NCBI RefSeq assembly: GCF_000745475.1
Contig: NZ_JQJJ01000009.1
Coordinates: 930,001-994,000 of the forward strand
DNA from: Allobosea sp. UNC402CLCol
Lineage (GTDB): Bacteria; Pseudomonadota; Alphaproteobacteria; Rhizobiales; Beijerinckiaceae
Direction: 5' to 3'
DNA: 64,000 bases
The position numbers were made by a program, and so were the translations under genes. Shown here one piece after another: positions 42,549 to 52,377 of the stretch (its first letter is position 1; every line of letters starts with the position of its first letter). The notes under the pieces are model-generated. The model ran no database searches, was not told the origin of the DNA, and saw only the letters and a program-made list of their open reading frames with translations.

Positions 42549-44525
42549 ATGCCGGGCTGGCCACATCCGAACGAGGCGGCGCTGCTGGACGGGGTCGAGC
42601 TGGTCTCGACCGACCTGTTCGACACCTTGCTGCTGCGCACCCTCCGCTCCGAGCGGGCCCGCATCATCGCCGGCGAGCGCCGCTTCGCCCGCAAGCTGGC
42701 CGAACAGGGCCTGCAGCTTGCGGAGGGCGCACTGGTCGAGGCGCGCCTGGAGGCGCAGCGCCTCGCCTATCGGGCGCTCGACATGGCCATGCAGGACGGC
42801 GAAGTCGCGCTGCGAGACGTCATCCGACGCCAGCTCGTCATGCTCGGACTGCCAGGTCCCCGGGTGGAGACACTCTGCGAGAGGCGTCTCGCGATCGAGC
42901 TCGCGGTCGAAAAGGAGTCGCTGCGGCCGAACCATGCGCTCGCGGCGCTGCTGCGCCGCTGCCGCGGCGAAGGCCGGCGCGTCGTCGCGATCAGCGACAT
43001 AGGACTGCCGACCACGACGCTCGATGCCCTGGTCACGCATCTCCACGGCCCCGGCCTGCTCGACAGGATCTATTCCAGTGCCGATCTCGGCCTGACCAAG
43101 CGGCGCGGCGATCTCTTCCATGCGGTTCTCGCCGCGGAAGGGGTCGATGCCCGTCAAGCCTTGCATGTCGGCGACGACCGGCGCGCCGACCATATCGTCC
43201 CGTCGGAACTCGGCCTGCGCACGCTCCATCTCCCGCGCCCCAGGCTGCGCCGCCGCCTGTCCCGCCTGCACGGCGCGGCGAGCGAGCTTGGCCGCCTCCT
43301 CAGCCGAAGCCGGGCGCGTGGACGCATGCCGGCGGAGCAGGCCAAAGATCCCCAAGGCTTCGGGCGCGAGGTGCTCGGGCCGATCGTGGCCGAGTTCTGC
43401 CTGGCGATCTGGCTTTACGCCGACGAAGCGGGCAAGCGCGGCGACACGGCCCTGCTGTTCTGCGCGCGCGGCGGCCTGGGCATCCGGGCGGCGTTCGAGC
43501 GTCTCGCCGAACGCCTGAACCTGCCGCTTGCGGTGCCGCGCGAGAACCTGATGGTGTCGCGGCTGGTCGCGGCCAGGACCGCCATCATGGCCCGCAGCGG
43601 AGCGGCACTCGACGAGCTCGGCCGCGAATTCCCCGGCAGCAGCTTCTCCGACGTCGCAGCCACCCTGGGCGGCAGGCGCTACGACCTGCCCCAGCCATGG
43701 AACGAGCCGTTCGCGCCCGATCGCTTCTTCGCCATGCTCCAGCGGCCGGCGGGCGAAGACATCCTTGCCGACATCGAGCGGCAGAACACACTCTTCCGGC
43801 GCCATCTTTCCGTTGCCAGCGCCGGCGCGGGGCGGATCGTCCTGTGCGATACGGGGCTCTACGGCAGCACGCAGCGCCTGCTCGCCGCCGGCCTGCCCGA
43901 TCTGAGCTTCGAGACCATCCAGCTGGCGCGCTGCAACTACAAGGGCTTCAGCGAGGACCACTTCCCGCGCGTCGTCGGCCTCGCCGTCGAACGCAACCGC
44001 TACAGCCCCCTCGCGATCCGCTCGACGGTGCTGCGCTATTGGCAGCTGATCGAAAGCCTGTTCGAGCCGGCGATCCCCTCGGTGCGCTCCTTCAAGGAAG
44101 ACGAGAACGGCAAGGTCTCCTGCAATGCCGGCGACATCGCCTTCGGCGCCGTCGACCCCAGCATCGGCAACCCGCTGCTGGCCGGTGCGCTCGCTTACAT
44201 CGACGACGTCGCCAGCGGAGCGGCGATCATGGCCGATGTGGCCCGTGCCTGGCCACGGCTGAGGCAGGCCGTCACCCGCCCGGTCGAGGCCGATCTGTCA
44301 GCGCTGGCGATCGGCCGGCGCTCCATCGATTTCGGTCGGCCCGACATCGTCGGGGACGCCGAGGCATTGTCCGGCAGCGCGCTGTCCCGCCTCGCGTCGA
44401 TCCGCAGCCAGCTCTGGCGGGAAGGCGCGATCGCGCGCGCCTTCCCCCACGCGCGCCTGCCGCTGCTCACGGCGCTCGAGGCCGCCTACGCCCTGCGTGG
44501 GCTCTCAGCCGGTTTCCGTCGCTGA
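42549..44525 (+). CDS. Large HAD-superfamily protein of the polysaccharide locus
   Basis: A 658-residue protein. The N-terminal part is a HAD phosphatase-type domain: nucleophile Asp22 in VSTDLFDTLLLR, motif II in VVAISDIGLPTTTLDAL, and motif IV in ALHVGDDRRADHIVP. About 400 more residues (from GFGREVLGPIVAEF) form a domain seen in large HAD proteins of polysaccharide loci, with no known function. The second of two adjacent ATG codons (42549) has GGAG exactly 6 bases upstream and is chosen. It leads a rightward operon with the flippase and acyltransferase genes. Confidence 0.88.
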   Translation: MPGWPHPNEAALLDGVELVSTDLFDTLLLRTLRSERARIIAGERRFARKLAEQGLQLAEGALVEARLEAQRLAYRALDMAMQDGEVALRDVIRRQLVMLGLPGPRVETLCERRLAIELAVEKESLRPNHALAALLRRCRGEGRRVVAISDIGLPTTTLDALVTHLHGPGLLDRIYSSADLGLTKRRGDLFHAVLAAEGVDARQALHVGDDRRADHIVPSELGLRTLHLPRPRLRRRLSRLHGAASELGRLLSRSRARGRMPAEQAKDPQGFGREVLGPIVAEFCLAIWLYADEAGKRGDTALLFCARGGLGIRAAFERLAERLNLPLAVPRENLMVSRLVAARTAIMARSGAALDELGREFPGSSFSDVAATLGGRRYDLPQPWNEPFAPDRFFAMLQRPAGEDILADIERQNTLFRRHLSVASAGAGRIVLCDTGLYGSTQRLLAAGLPDLSFETIQLARCNYKGFSEDHFPRVVGLAVERNRYSPLAIRSTVLRYWQLIESLFEPAIPSVRSFKEDENGKVSCNAGDIAFGAVDPSIGNPLLAGALAYIDDVASGAAIMADVARAWPRLRQAVTRPVEADLSALAIGRRSIDFGRPDIVGDAEALSGSALSRLASIRSQLWREGAIARAFPHARLPLLTALEAAYALRGLSAGFRR

Positions 44526-44613
44526 TGCGCGGCGATGTGGCCCAGGCGATGAGGGCTGCGACCGCGCGAGCCTCGCGCCCGCACGCGCCGACGGATCGCA
44601 GGGACGGATTGCC

Positions 44614-46095
44614 ATGCTGGCGATGAAAGCCCTCCAGGGCGCCGGCTGGCTGGTCGCCTCGCGCTTCCTCGGCCGGTTCATCGATTTCTTCACGCTGCTG
44701 ATCATGGCGCGGATGCTGACGCCGGCCGATTTCGGCCTGACGGCGCTCGCCATGTCCTGCGTCGCGATCGTCGACATGGTGCTCGAGATCCCGGTGACGC
44801 AGGCGCTGGTCCGCCTGCCGCAGGTCGACAAGACCCATCTCGATACCGGCTTCACTCTCGGCGCCCTGCGCGGTCTCGCAATCGGGCTGTTGCTGCTCGC
44901 CGTCGCCTGGCCGTTCTCCTGGCTCAATGGCGATCCGCAGCTCGTGCCGGTGATCCTCGCGCTCGCCTTCGCGCCGATCGCGCGCGGCCTCGCCAGCCCC
45001 GGCCTCGTCCTGTTCATCCGCGAGCTCGGCTTCCTGCGCAATTTCCTGCTGGAGACCGGCGGCAAGCTCGCGGCCTTCTGCCTGGCCATCGCGACGCTGC
45101 TGCTCGGCGGCGGCTACTGGGCACTCGTCGTCAATTTCGTCGCCGCTCCGATCTTCGGCTGCGCCATCTCCTATCGTCTTGCCCCCTACCGTCCGGCTCT
45201 GTCGCTGGCCCGCCTGCCGGATTTCGCCGGCTTCGTCGGCTGGTTCACCTGCGCGCAGCTGGTCTCGGCGGTGAACTGGCAGTTCGATCGCATCCTGCTC
45301 GGGCTCGGCGGCAGCAAGGAGGTGCTCGGGCGCTATGCGGTCGCGGCCGATCTTTCGGTGATGCCGACCCAGAGCCTGATCGGGCCGGCGCTGCAGCCGA
45401 TCATGGCCGCCTTCGCCCGGATAAAGGAAGAGGATCAGCGGCTGCGGCTCGCTTTCCTCAAGGCGGCGCGCTTCAGCATGCTGGTCTCGGTGCCGTGCAG
45501 CCTGGGGATCGCCCTGACCTCGGACCTGATCGTCGAGGTCCTGCTCGGCCCGAAATGGCATGGCGCCGACTGGCTGCTCAGCCTGCTCTCGCTCTCGGTG
45601 ATGGCGACGCCCTATTTCCAGACGCTGTATTCGCTGAGCCTGGCGCTCGGCCGCCCCGAGGTCATCTTCCGGCTCAATCTCTACGACCTTGCCGTTCGTG
45701 CCCCTGCCGTCCTCGTCGGCTTCCTGCAATGGGGCGCCGTCGGCATGGCGGCTGGCCGCGTGATCGCGGCAGGGATCATGGCGGTCTTCTTCCTGCGTTG
45801 GCTCCGCAACCTGCTGATGGTCGGCATCGCCGAGCAGCTGGCCAATCTCTGGAAGATCGCCGTCGCCGGCGCGGTCATGACGGCCGGGGTGCTCGGCTTG
45901 CGTGGCGCCATCGCGGCGTGGCACCTGCCGGCGCTGGCCGAGCTGGTCGCGATCGCGGCGCTTGGCGCTCTGCTCTACGGGTTCGGCCTTCTCGCCTGCG
46001 GGATGCGGCTCGCCATCGGCGCCGGGCGCCTCGATCTCTCTGATCGCTGGTGGCGGCCCCGGATCGGCGCTTCCAGGACCGGGGAAGGCTGGTGA
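44614..46095 (+). CDS. Polysaccharide flippase, Wzx-like (MATE/MVF superfamily)
   Basis: A 493-residue membrane protein with about 14 predicted membrane segments. LQGAGWLVASRFLGRFIDFF and MLTPADFGLTALAMSCVAIV are typical of the oligosaccharide flippase family. It should move the lipid-linked repeat unit across the inner membrane. The ATG at 44614 is chosen; the open frame further upstream is out of phase with the HAD gene. It overlaps the acyltransferase gene by 4 bp (GTGA). Confidence 0.92.
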   Translation: MLAMKALQGAGWLVASRFLGRFIDFFTLLIMARMLTPADFGLTALAMSCVAIVDMVLEIPVTQALVRLPQVDKTHLDTGFTLGALRGLAIGLLLLAVAWPFSWLNGDPQLVPVILALAFAPIARGLASPGLVLFIRELGFLRNFLLETGGKLAAFCLAIATLLLGGGYWALVVNFVAAPIFGCAISYRLAPYRPALSLARLPDFAGFVGWFTCAQLVSAVNWQFDRILLGLGGSKEVLGRYAVAADLSVMPTQSLIGPALQPIMAAFARIKEEDQRLRLAFLKAARFSMLVSVPCSLGIALTSDLIVEVLLGPKWHGADWLLSLLSLSVMATPYFQTLYSLSLALGRPEVIFRLNLYDLAVRAPAVLVGFLQWGAVGMAAGRVIAAGIMAVFFLRWLRNLLMVGIAEQLANLWKIAVAGAVMTAGVLGLRGAIAAWHLPALAELVAIAALGALLYGFGLLACGMRLAIGAGRLDLSDRWWRPRIGASRTGEGW

Positions 46096-47234
46096 GCGAG
46101 AGACTCGACCATCTCGACGGGCTCCGCGGTGTCGCGGCGGTCGCGGTCGTGATCTTCCACCTGATGTCGGCCCTGACGCCATGGCTCGTACCGGAACAGC
46201 AGCCAGGCGCGCATTGGATCGCCTATACGCCCTTCGCCGTGCTCTGGAACGGGACCTTTGCCGTCTCCGTCTTCTTCGTGCTGAGCGGCTTCGTCGTGAC
46301 CAACGCGACGCTGCGCAAATCCGATCCGATCTGGATCGACGTCGTCATCCGCTATTTGCGGCTGGCGATCCCGGCAACCGCCAGCACGCTCGCGGCCTGG
46401 TCGCTGCTGAGCCTGTTTCCGACCTCTGCCACGGACCTCGCTGCGCTCACCGGCAGCCGCTGGCTCGGCTGGACCTACCAGGGACCGATCCCCAATCCGG
46501 CGGCCGCGATCTACAACGGCATGGCCGGGATCTTCCTCACCGGCGGCTCGTTCTTCAACAACGTCCTGTGGACGATGCGGCCCGAGCTGCTCGGCTCGAT
46601 CCTCTGCTTCGCCGTCTGCGCTTTCACAAGGCCCCGCTCCAGGCTGGCAGTGGCGCTCGGCGGCGCCGTGATCTTCATCGCTCTGCGGCGCTATGACTAT
46701 GTCTGCTTCCCGCTCGGCATCGTCCTGCGCGAGGCCTGGGCGGCAAGGCGGCTGCCGTCGGCCCTGCCGATCTCCGCGCTGCTCCTCGGCCTCCTGATCG
46801 GCTCGCAGAGCGGCGATGCGGCGCGCCAGCTCGGTCTCGACTGGCTGCCCGAGGCCTTGAATCCGGAGAAAAAGGGTGGGTTGCTCTACCCGCTCGGGGC
46901 GATGCTCGTCGTCTATGGCTGCCTGCGGTCCGGCCTGCTCGTCACCTGGCTCTCCGGCCGGGCCGGGCGCTTTCTCGGTGCGGTCTCGTTCCCGCTCTAC
47001 CTCATCCACGTTCCATTGATCGATACGGTCGTGGCGGAAGCGTATCTGCGCGCGAACCAGCATGCGCTGGCGCTTGTCTGTCTCGTCGCCGGGAGCCTGC
47101 TGCTGATGGTCGCCATCGCCTATGCTGCGGAGCGCTGGCTCGAGCGGCCGTTCCTCGCCCTGCTCGGGCGCTTGCGCCGGCGTCTGCGGGCGATCCGGAT
47201 CGGGCGCCGCGACATGCGCGGCGCCGCCGGCTGA
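46092..47234 (+). CDS. Membrane acyltransferase (acyltransferase_3, OafA/ExoZ-like)
   Basis: A 380-residue membrane protein with about 10 segments. It begins RLDHLDGLRGVAAVAVVIFH, where the Arg and the terminal His of this stretch are conserved in O-acyltransferases of this family, and has VSVFFVLSGFVVTNATLRK. It probably acetylates the exopolysaccharide repeat. The start is a GTG at 46092 that overlaps the flippase stop. It converges with the Wzz-like gene with 5 bp between. Confidence 0.92.
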   Translation: MSERLDHLDGLRGVAAVAVVIFHLMSALTPWLVPEQQPGAHWIAYTPFAVLWNGTFAVSVFFVLSGFVVTNATLRKSDPIWIDVVIRYLRLAIPATASTLAAWSLLSLFPTSATDLAALTGSRWLGWTYQGPIPNPAAAIYNGMAGIFLTGGSFFNNVLWTMRPELLGSILCFAVCAFTRPRSRLAVALGGAVIFIALRRYDYVCFPLGIVLREAWAARRLPSALPISALLLGLLIGSQSGDAARQLGLDWLPEALNPEKKGGLLYPLGAMLVVYGCLRSGLLVTWLSGRAGRFLGAVSFPLYLIHVPLIDTVVAEAYLRANQHALALVCLVAGSLLLMVAIAYAAERWLERPFLALLGRLRRRLRAIRIGRRDMRGAAG

Positions 47235-47239
47235 GCCGG

Positions 47240-48913
47240 TCAGGATCTGCTGCGGTTGATCACGGCGCCGACGACGGTGGCACCGGCCCGCCGGAGAGCG
47301 CCGAGGGCCTCGTTGAGCTCGTCATGGGTGGTCACGCCTTCGGCCGCGACGAGGACGACGATGTCGGCATGGGTCGCGAGCGCGACGGCATCGGAGGATT
47401 CACCGAGTGGCGGCAGGTCGATCAGCACTTCGCCGCGCTGCCTCGCCTCGGCGAAGACCAGGGCCGCGCTGGGATCCCTGAAGTCGACGAACCGGTTGAG
47501 TTGCGGCGTCGCCGAGCGGATCGGCAGCAGGTGAACCCCCTCGACATCGACATACTCCGCCTGCGCCGTGTCGCCCGAGGCGATCACATCTGTCAGCGAG
47601 GCTCCCTCCTTGCCCTGCTCGGCGTGCACGCGCCCGCCATCTTGGCTGATGACGCTGACCTGGCGGCCGCGATGGTTGATCAGTTGCGCGAGATTCATCG
47701 TCAGCAGCGTCGCGCCCGCGCCGGCCCGCCAGGATCCGATCGCGACGACCGGGCTGCCCTGGAAGCGGCTTGCGGCCCAGGCGATCTCGATCGCCGTCTG
47801 CAGGTCGCGGATTGCCGCCGCGAAGGACCCGGCATCCGCGCGCGTCACCAGCATCGACTTGTCCGGGTCCGAGGCAGGCGCCTGCCGCCGGCCACCGACT
47901 TGGGGGACGACGGCGAGGCAGGGCAGGCCCGTTTCACGCACGAGGTCCTGCGGGAGGCGAACACGGCGATCGAAAGCCGAGGCGAGCGCGGCGACGAACA
48001 GGCCGCTGAGCAGGCTGAAGACGCCGGCGAAGGCCATGATCAGGCTGCTGCGCGGCGCCGAAGGGCCGAGCGGGGTCTGGGCCGCACCGATGATCCTCGC
48101 ATCCGCATCCGGGATCGGTTGTGCGGGCAGCGCGCCGCTGCGGACAGCCGCCTCCGCGGTTCGAACCTGGGCCGCGAGCGCGTCCACCCTGCCTTGCAGG
48201 AACTCCGCGCCGCTACGGGCGGCATCGGCCTTGAAAGCGACGGATTGCAGCAGATAGGCGGAGGCTGCCGCGTTCGCGACCCGCGCCGGCAGGGCCGGAT
48301 CGGTCGAGGAATAGGCGACCTCCAGGACATAGGACTGGCCGACACGGCGCGCCGAGAAACGCCGCACGAAATTCTCGAACGCGCTGCGGCGCGGATCGGC
48401 GTGAAGCGAAGCCTCGCTGCCCTGGCTCGACGAATAGGAAGCTCCAACTGCAGCGAAGGCGCCGTGTAGCGCGGCGGTGACACGTCCGCTCAGCGCCTGC
48501 AGCAGGCCCGGCGGCTGAGGCCCGAGTTCAGGATGGCTGCCCAAGGCCAGGGAATCGAAAATGGTGCTGAGCAGCCGCTCGGAACGGATCACCTGCAATT
48601 CGCTGTCGGCGGCATTCAGATCGAGCGAGTTCGGCGCCGCGATCTCGCGCGCCGAGCTCGGGGCCTGCCGCCGCGGCTCCAGCAGTACGGTCGCAACCGC
48701 GCTGTAGGTCGGCGGCGTGGTTCGGACATAGGCCAAGGCTGCCGCCAGGCAGATCGCGACCCAGATGGCCAGCTTGCCCCTGTGCCGCAGCCCGGCGGCG
48801 CCGATCGTCCGCAGCAGGGCGACCGGGCCGTCGCTCGCCGGCGCCATGGCCGGCTCGGGCAGCGGCAGGATACGGAATGGCGCGCCGGATGCGTCCGGCT
48901 TTCCCAGCATCAT
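47240..48913 (-). CDS. Wzz/BY-kinase-like chain-length protein with a degenerate Walker A
   Basis: A 557-residue inner-membrane protein. An N-terminal membrane segment (LAIWVAICLAAALAYV) and a second one (SLIMAFAGVFSLLSGLFVAA) flank a periplasmic Wzz domain with TVLLEPRRQ and SELQVIRSERLL. The C-terminal domain is tyrosine-kinase-like, but Walker A reads WRAGAGATLL: Lys is Ala401 (codon 47711-47713). Walker B-like VLIDLPPLGESSDA remains. No C-terminal Tyr cluster is visible. It probably controls polymer length without kinase activity. It overlaps the GT4-GT2 gene. Confidence 0.9.
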   Translation of the reverse strand: MMLGKPDASGAPFRILPLPEPAMAPASDGPVALLRTIGAAGLRHRGKLAIWVAICLAAALAYVRTTPPTYSAVATVLLEPRRQAPSSAREIAAPNSLDLNAADSELQVIRSERLLSTIFDSLALGSHPELGPQPPGLLQALSGRVTAALHGAFAAVGASYSSSQGSEASLHADPRRSAFENFVRRFSARRVGQSYVLEVAYSSTDPALPARVANAAASAYLLQSVAFKADAARSGAEFLQGRVDALAAQVRTAEAAVRSGALPAQPIPDADARIIGAAQTPLGPSAPRSSLIMAFAGVFSLLSGLFVAALASAFDRRVRLPQDLVRETGLPCLAVVPQVGGRRQAPASDPDKSMLVTRADAGSFAAAIRDLQTAIEIAWAASRFQGSPVVAIGSWRAGAGATLLTMNLAQLINHRGRQVSVISQDGGRVHAEQGKEGASLTDVIASGDTAQAEYVDVEGVHLLPIRSATPQLNRFVDFRDPSAALVFAEARQRGEVLIDLPPLGESSDAVALATHADIVVLVAAEGVTTHDELNEALGALRRAGATVVGAVINRSRS

Positions 48914-50913
48914 CGGAACTTCCCCCTCGGCTGTAAGGCGGCGGCGCGCTCGGGCTGCATGCGCCCGCGCAGTACATCGGCGATCCCGAGCAGATTGCCC
49001 CAGAGGCGGCCGCGTCGATCGATGAACGGCTCGGGCCGGAGCGAGCGACCGAGATTGGCGGACATGTTGCGGAAGAGATGATCGGCGGCCTGGCCAAGCG
49101 TCATCGTGCCCTTGCGCAGCATGTAGAGCGGATTGACGATCTGCGAGTAGCCGAAGCGCTCGCCGGCCATGCGGCCGCCCTTGACGCCCATATGGACGCC
49201 GATCGCATCGGCGGATTTGACCAGGCGCCCGCCGCGGCGCGCCAGCCCAGCCGCGAAGTCGCGATCCTCGAGCCAGCCATAGAGCACGAGCCGCTCGTCG
49301 AAGCGCAGGTCGCCGATGCTGGCGAGGCGAAAGGCCATGTTGCACCCGTAAGGGCTGTAGGGCTCGATCCAGGACCAGTCGCTCGCCGGCGGCGCCGCGA
49401 CCAGCCTCATCGCCTCTGCAAGCGCGATGCCGGGACCGCCCACGCCGTCGGCCAGGACCCGGCCGGTGAAGGCGACGATACTCGCCTCGTCGCGGAAGGT
49501 TCGGGCAGCGGTGGCCAGCCAATCCTCATGGGCGACGAAATCGTCGTCGAAGAAGGCGACGATCTCGGTCCCGGGCGGAAGATGCGCGAGCGCCGTGTTG
49601 CGCTGGGCCGCAAGCCCGGGCGGCCCGGTCAGCACCACGACATCGTTGCGCCCTTGCAGATCGCCGGCATCGGCCGGATCGATGCAGGAGACGATGACGC
49701 TGTCGGGTTTCAGGCTCTGCTGGGCGAGAAGGTGCAGGACGGTCTGCGACACCACCTCCGGCCGGCCACGGGTGGCGACGACGACGGCGATGCGCGGCGG
49801 CTTGAGGAGGGGCGCGATCTGCGCAGCGCGCCGTGCTTTCGGCGACTGCGCCAGCTCGAGATAGCCCGCGGCGGTGCTGCGCCAGGAAAACAGCGGCAGG
49901 CGCCCGCGGCCGCGCCCGCTCAGCTCCTGCCGCAGCGTCGCCGAACCCGCCAAGGCTCTGATGTGTTCGACCCAAAGCGCCGGGTCCGCCGGCGATGCGA
50001 GCAGCGCGGCATCGCCGCAGACCTCCGGCATGCTGGCGCAGTTCGAGGAGACGACCGGGCAGCCCCGTGCCATCGCCTCGATGATCGGCAGGCCGAACCC
50101 TTCGGTCCATGACGGAAAAGCCAGACAGAGCGCCCGCTCGAGCAGAAAGGCGAGGTCGTCGTCACTGACCCGCCCGAGCAGGCTGACATTGGCGGCTTGC
50201 GCCAGCTGATCCGGCGCGAAGATGCCGTTGCCGCCCCCGGCGATGACGACGTCGATGCCGAGCTCCGCCAGGCTCGGCGCGATCTCGACGAGAAGAGAGA
50301 GATTCTTGTGGCGCGCCTGCGAGCCGAGCGCCAGGACGAACGGGCGCTCGACATCGGGCCGAGCCGCCAGCAGCGTCGGAGCCCGCTCCGCCCTGGCCGG
50401 ATCCCAGGCCAGCGCATGTTCATGGCCGTTCGGAAGCACGGCGATATCGGCGGCACGCAGCGGCAGGTGCCGTGCCAGCTGCCGGGCCGAGGCCTGCGAG
50501 ACGGTGGCGATCCGGGCGCTGCGGCGTGCCAGCAATGGCTGCAGCGTCCTGTATGCGGTGCGAAAGCCGCGGCTGTAGCTCTCGGGCGCGGCGAAGACAT
50601 TGGCGTCGTGGATGCAGACGATCTGGTCGCCCTTGAGCGCCGGTGCCGTGTTGCAGAGATTGAGGAGCCGCCCGCCCCAGAGCCGCGGCAGTTCCAGCTG
50701 CTCCCAGCCATGCCCTGCCAGTCGCCCGCCCTGGAGTGTGTCGATCGCCTGCAGCGCCATGGCGTCGGCGCCGCGCGGCGCGACCAGGATGGCTTTCCGG
50801 CTTGCCGCTGCCAGGCCCTCGTCGAGGGCCGAGACGACGTTGCGCGCATAGCGCTGCACGCCGGTCATGGCCTGCGACAGGAAGCGGCCGTTCACCGCGA
50901 AGGTCTCGGTCAT
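48910..50913 (-). CDS. Bifunctional glycosyltransferase, GT4-GT2 fusion
   Basis: A 667-residue protein with two glycosyltransferases in one chain. The GT4 half (about 1-370) starts FAVNGRFLSQAMTGVQRYAR and has E271-x7-E279 in TEGFGLPIIEAMARG. The GT2 half (about 385-667) starts RIAVVVATRGRPEVVSQTVL with the metal-binding Asp456-458 in FFDDDFVAHEDWL. Each half should add one sugar, so this gene may make two consecutive linkages. The open frame upstream of 50913 belongs to the Wzy-like gene's shadow. It overlaps both neighbours by 3-4 bp. Confidence 0.92.
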   Translation of the reverse strand: MTETFAVNGRFLSQAMTGVQRYARNVVSALDEGLAAASRKAILVAPRGADAMALQAIDTLQGGRLAGHGWEQLELPRLWGGRLLNLCNTAPALKGDQIVCIHDANVFAAPESYSRGFRTAYRTLQPLLARRSARIATVSQASARQLARHLPLRAADIAVLPNGHEHALAWDPARAERAPTLLAARPDVERPFVLALGSQARHKNLSLLVEIAPSLAELGIDVVIAGGGNGIFAPDQLAQAANVSLLGRVSDDDLAFLLERALCLAFPSWTEGFGLPIIEAMARGCPVVSSNCASMPEVCGDAALLASPADPALWVEHIRALAGSATLRQELSGRGRGRLPLFSWRSTAAGYLELAQSPKARRAAQIAPLLKPPRIAVVVATRGRPEVVSQTVLHLLAQQSLKPDSVIVSCIDPADAGDLQGRNDVVVLTGPPGLAAQRNTALAHLPPGTEIVAFFDDDFVAHEDWLATAARTFRDEASIVAFTGRVLADGVGGPGIALAEAMRLVAAPPASDWSWIEPYSPYGCNMAFRLASIGDLRFDERLVLYGWLEDRDFAAGLARRGGRLVKSADAIGVHMGVKGGRMAGERFGYSQIVNPLYMLRKGTMTLGQAADHLFRNMSANLGRSLRPEPFIDRRGRLWGNLLGIADVLRGRMQPERAAALQPRGKFR

Positions 50914-52313
50914 ATCCTCGCTCCGGTGGCGAAGGGGACAGGTCCTGGAACGCGGGAGGTTCGCGGCCTGATCGCGGCCGCGAGCGCAGCCAGCATGCAG
51001 AAGAAGAAGCCCTGATCGATGACCGGGCCGACGAGCAGGTCGCCGACCAGCAGGCCGACATAGCCATTGCGCGTGGCGACGGCGATGTCCGCCTCCAGGC
51101 TGCCCGGCCGGCCGCGCGGGCGCAGGAAGCATTCGAAGACGAAGACCGCATAGAAGAGGGCGCCGGGAACCCCGACGCTCGCGAGCAGCGCGACGGCAAA
51201 GCTCGAGGCGCGCGCGGTTCCCACCCCAACCCCGAGCCCCCAGCTGTCGAGGAAGTTCTGGAATGAGATGACGTTCCAGGAGCTGCGTTCGACCCCGGAA
51301 TCGGAACTCGCCTTGTTGAGCACGACGAGGTCGACATAGCCGTAGATTTTTGCCACCGCGTCGGGATCGAGCAGGAGAAGCAGGACGACCGCCAGCCCGA
51401 CGACCGGCGCGCCGAGTGCGAAGATGGCTGTCAGCCGCACCCCATTGCCCAGCACGAGCCGGGCGATGGCGAAGGCATAGAGCAGGAGGAGCATCACCGG
51501 CGCGCCGACCAATCCGGTCGAGGACGTCGACAGCACGATCAGGACGAGCGAGAGCCCGGCGAGGATGCCGGTGAGCCGCGGGCGCACGCCGCAGAGCCAC
51601 AAGGTGCCGGTGAAGCCGAGGACGCCGAGCGTCGAGCGCGCGAAGACCGAAGCCTCCGTATACGAGCCGACGATCCGCTTCATCCCGGCGATCTCGGAAT
51701 CGGTATGCAGCGTGTAGCGGGCATTGCGGATGAAGCCGAGCAGCTCCTGCGTGCCGGTGGAGTAGGTCGCGATGTCGAGGATGGCGAAGACGGTGTTGGC
51801 GATGCAGCAGGCGAGCAGCCCGTTGAAGACGGCCGAGAAGCCCTCGCGCGTCGCGGCGATGGCGGTCAGCGTGATCAGGCAGAGCAGGGTGGTCGAAAGA
51901 TAGAGGCTCTGCGTGACATTGCTCGAGACCGGCGCCAGCGGCACCGTCGAGCCGGTATCGTCGAAGGCCGTGGTCCCGAGCGGGATGATCTCGGTGAGGC
52001 CCGCGAACACACGCGGCATCAGGAAGGCGCTGGCGACGCCATAGACGACGAGGCAGGTGAACCAGAATGCGGGCTCGTCCGGATGCAGGGTCCGAATGGC
52101 GGCCGCGGCCTCGCGGCGGCGGCTCAGCACGCCGCAGACCAGGAAAACCAGCATCACATGCCCGGGCTGGATGTTGGCGGCGCCGATCAGCATGGCCGCG
52201 GCCGCACCGAGGACCGCCATGATCGCGAGCCCATGGACGAGTGCGCCCGTGCCGAGCATCAGGCAGACCAGGCCGATCAGGATCGTCAGCACGCCGATCG
52301 GCTCGATGCTCAT
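50910..52313 (-). CDS. Wzy-like polysaccharide polymerase / O-antigen-ligase-like protein
   Basis: A 467-residue membrane protein with 10 or more segments and one large loop. VGSYTEASVFARSTLGVLGF, LVLIVLSTSSTGLVGAPVML and NVISFQNFLDSWGLGVGVGT are like the Wzy/O-antigen-ligase family, which is poorly conserved. In this locus, polymerisation of the repeat unit is the likely role. The ATG at 52313 has GGAAGG upstream at 10 bases. It overlaps the GT4-GT2 gene by 4 bp. Confidence 0.85.
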   Translation of the reverse strand: MSIEPIGVLTILIGLVCLMLGTGALVHGLAIMAVLGAAAAMLIGAANIQPGHVMLVFLVCGVLSRRREAAAAIRTLHPDEPAFWFTCLVVYGVASAFLMPRVFAGLTEIIPLGTTAFDDTGSTVPLAPVSSNVTQSLYLSTTLLCLITLTAIAATREGFSAVFNGLLACCIANTVFAILDIATYSTGTQELLGFIRNARYTLHTDSEIAGMKRIVGSYTEASVFARSTLGVLGFTGTLWLCGVRPRLTGILAGLSLVLIVLSTSSTGLVGAPVMLLLLYAFAIARLVLGNGVRLTAIFALGAPVVGLAVVLLLLLDPDAVAKIYGYVDLVVLNKASSDSGVERSSWNVISFQNFLDSWGLGVGVGTARASSFAVALLASVGVPGALFYAVFVFECFLRPRGRPGSLEADIAVATRNGYVGLLVGDLLVGPVIDQGFFFCMLAALAAAIRPRTSRVPGPVPFATGARI

Positions 52314-52377
52314 CGCAGCCGAGCCTTCCGCGATGGCGACGGCCCGCCTCCAGCCTGATCGTGCCCGCACGCCATGG

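Noticed and set aside
48910..51600. 896-codon continuous frame suggesting a larger GT protein
   Set aside because: The first 229 codons are an out-of-phase shadow of the Wzy-like gene; the real start is the ATG at 50913 that overlaps the Wzy stop.
52350..52370. GGGCACGATCAGGCT on the minus strand before the Wzy-like gene
   Set aside because: The -12 box is GGCT rather than TTGC, and the spacing fits only if the -24 box is shifted by one base.
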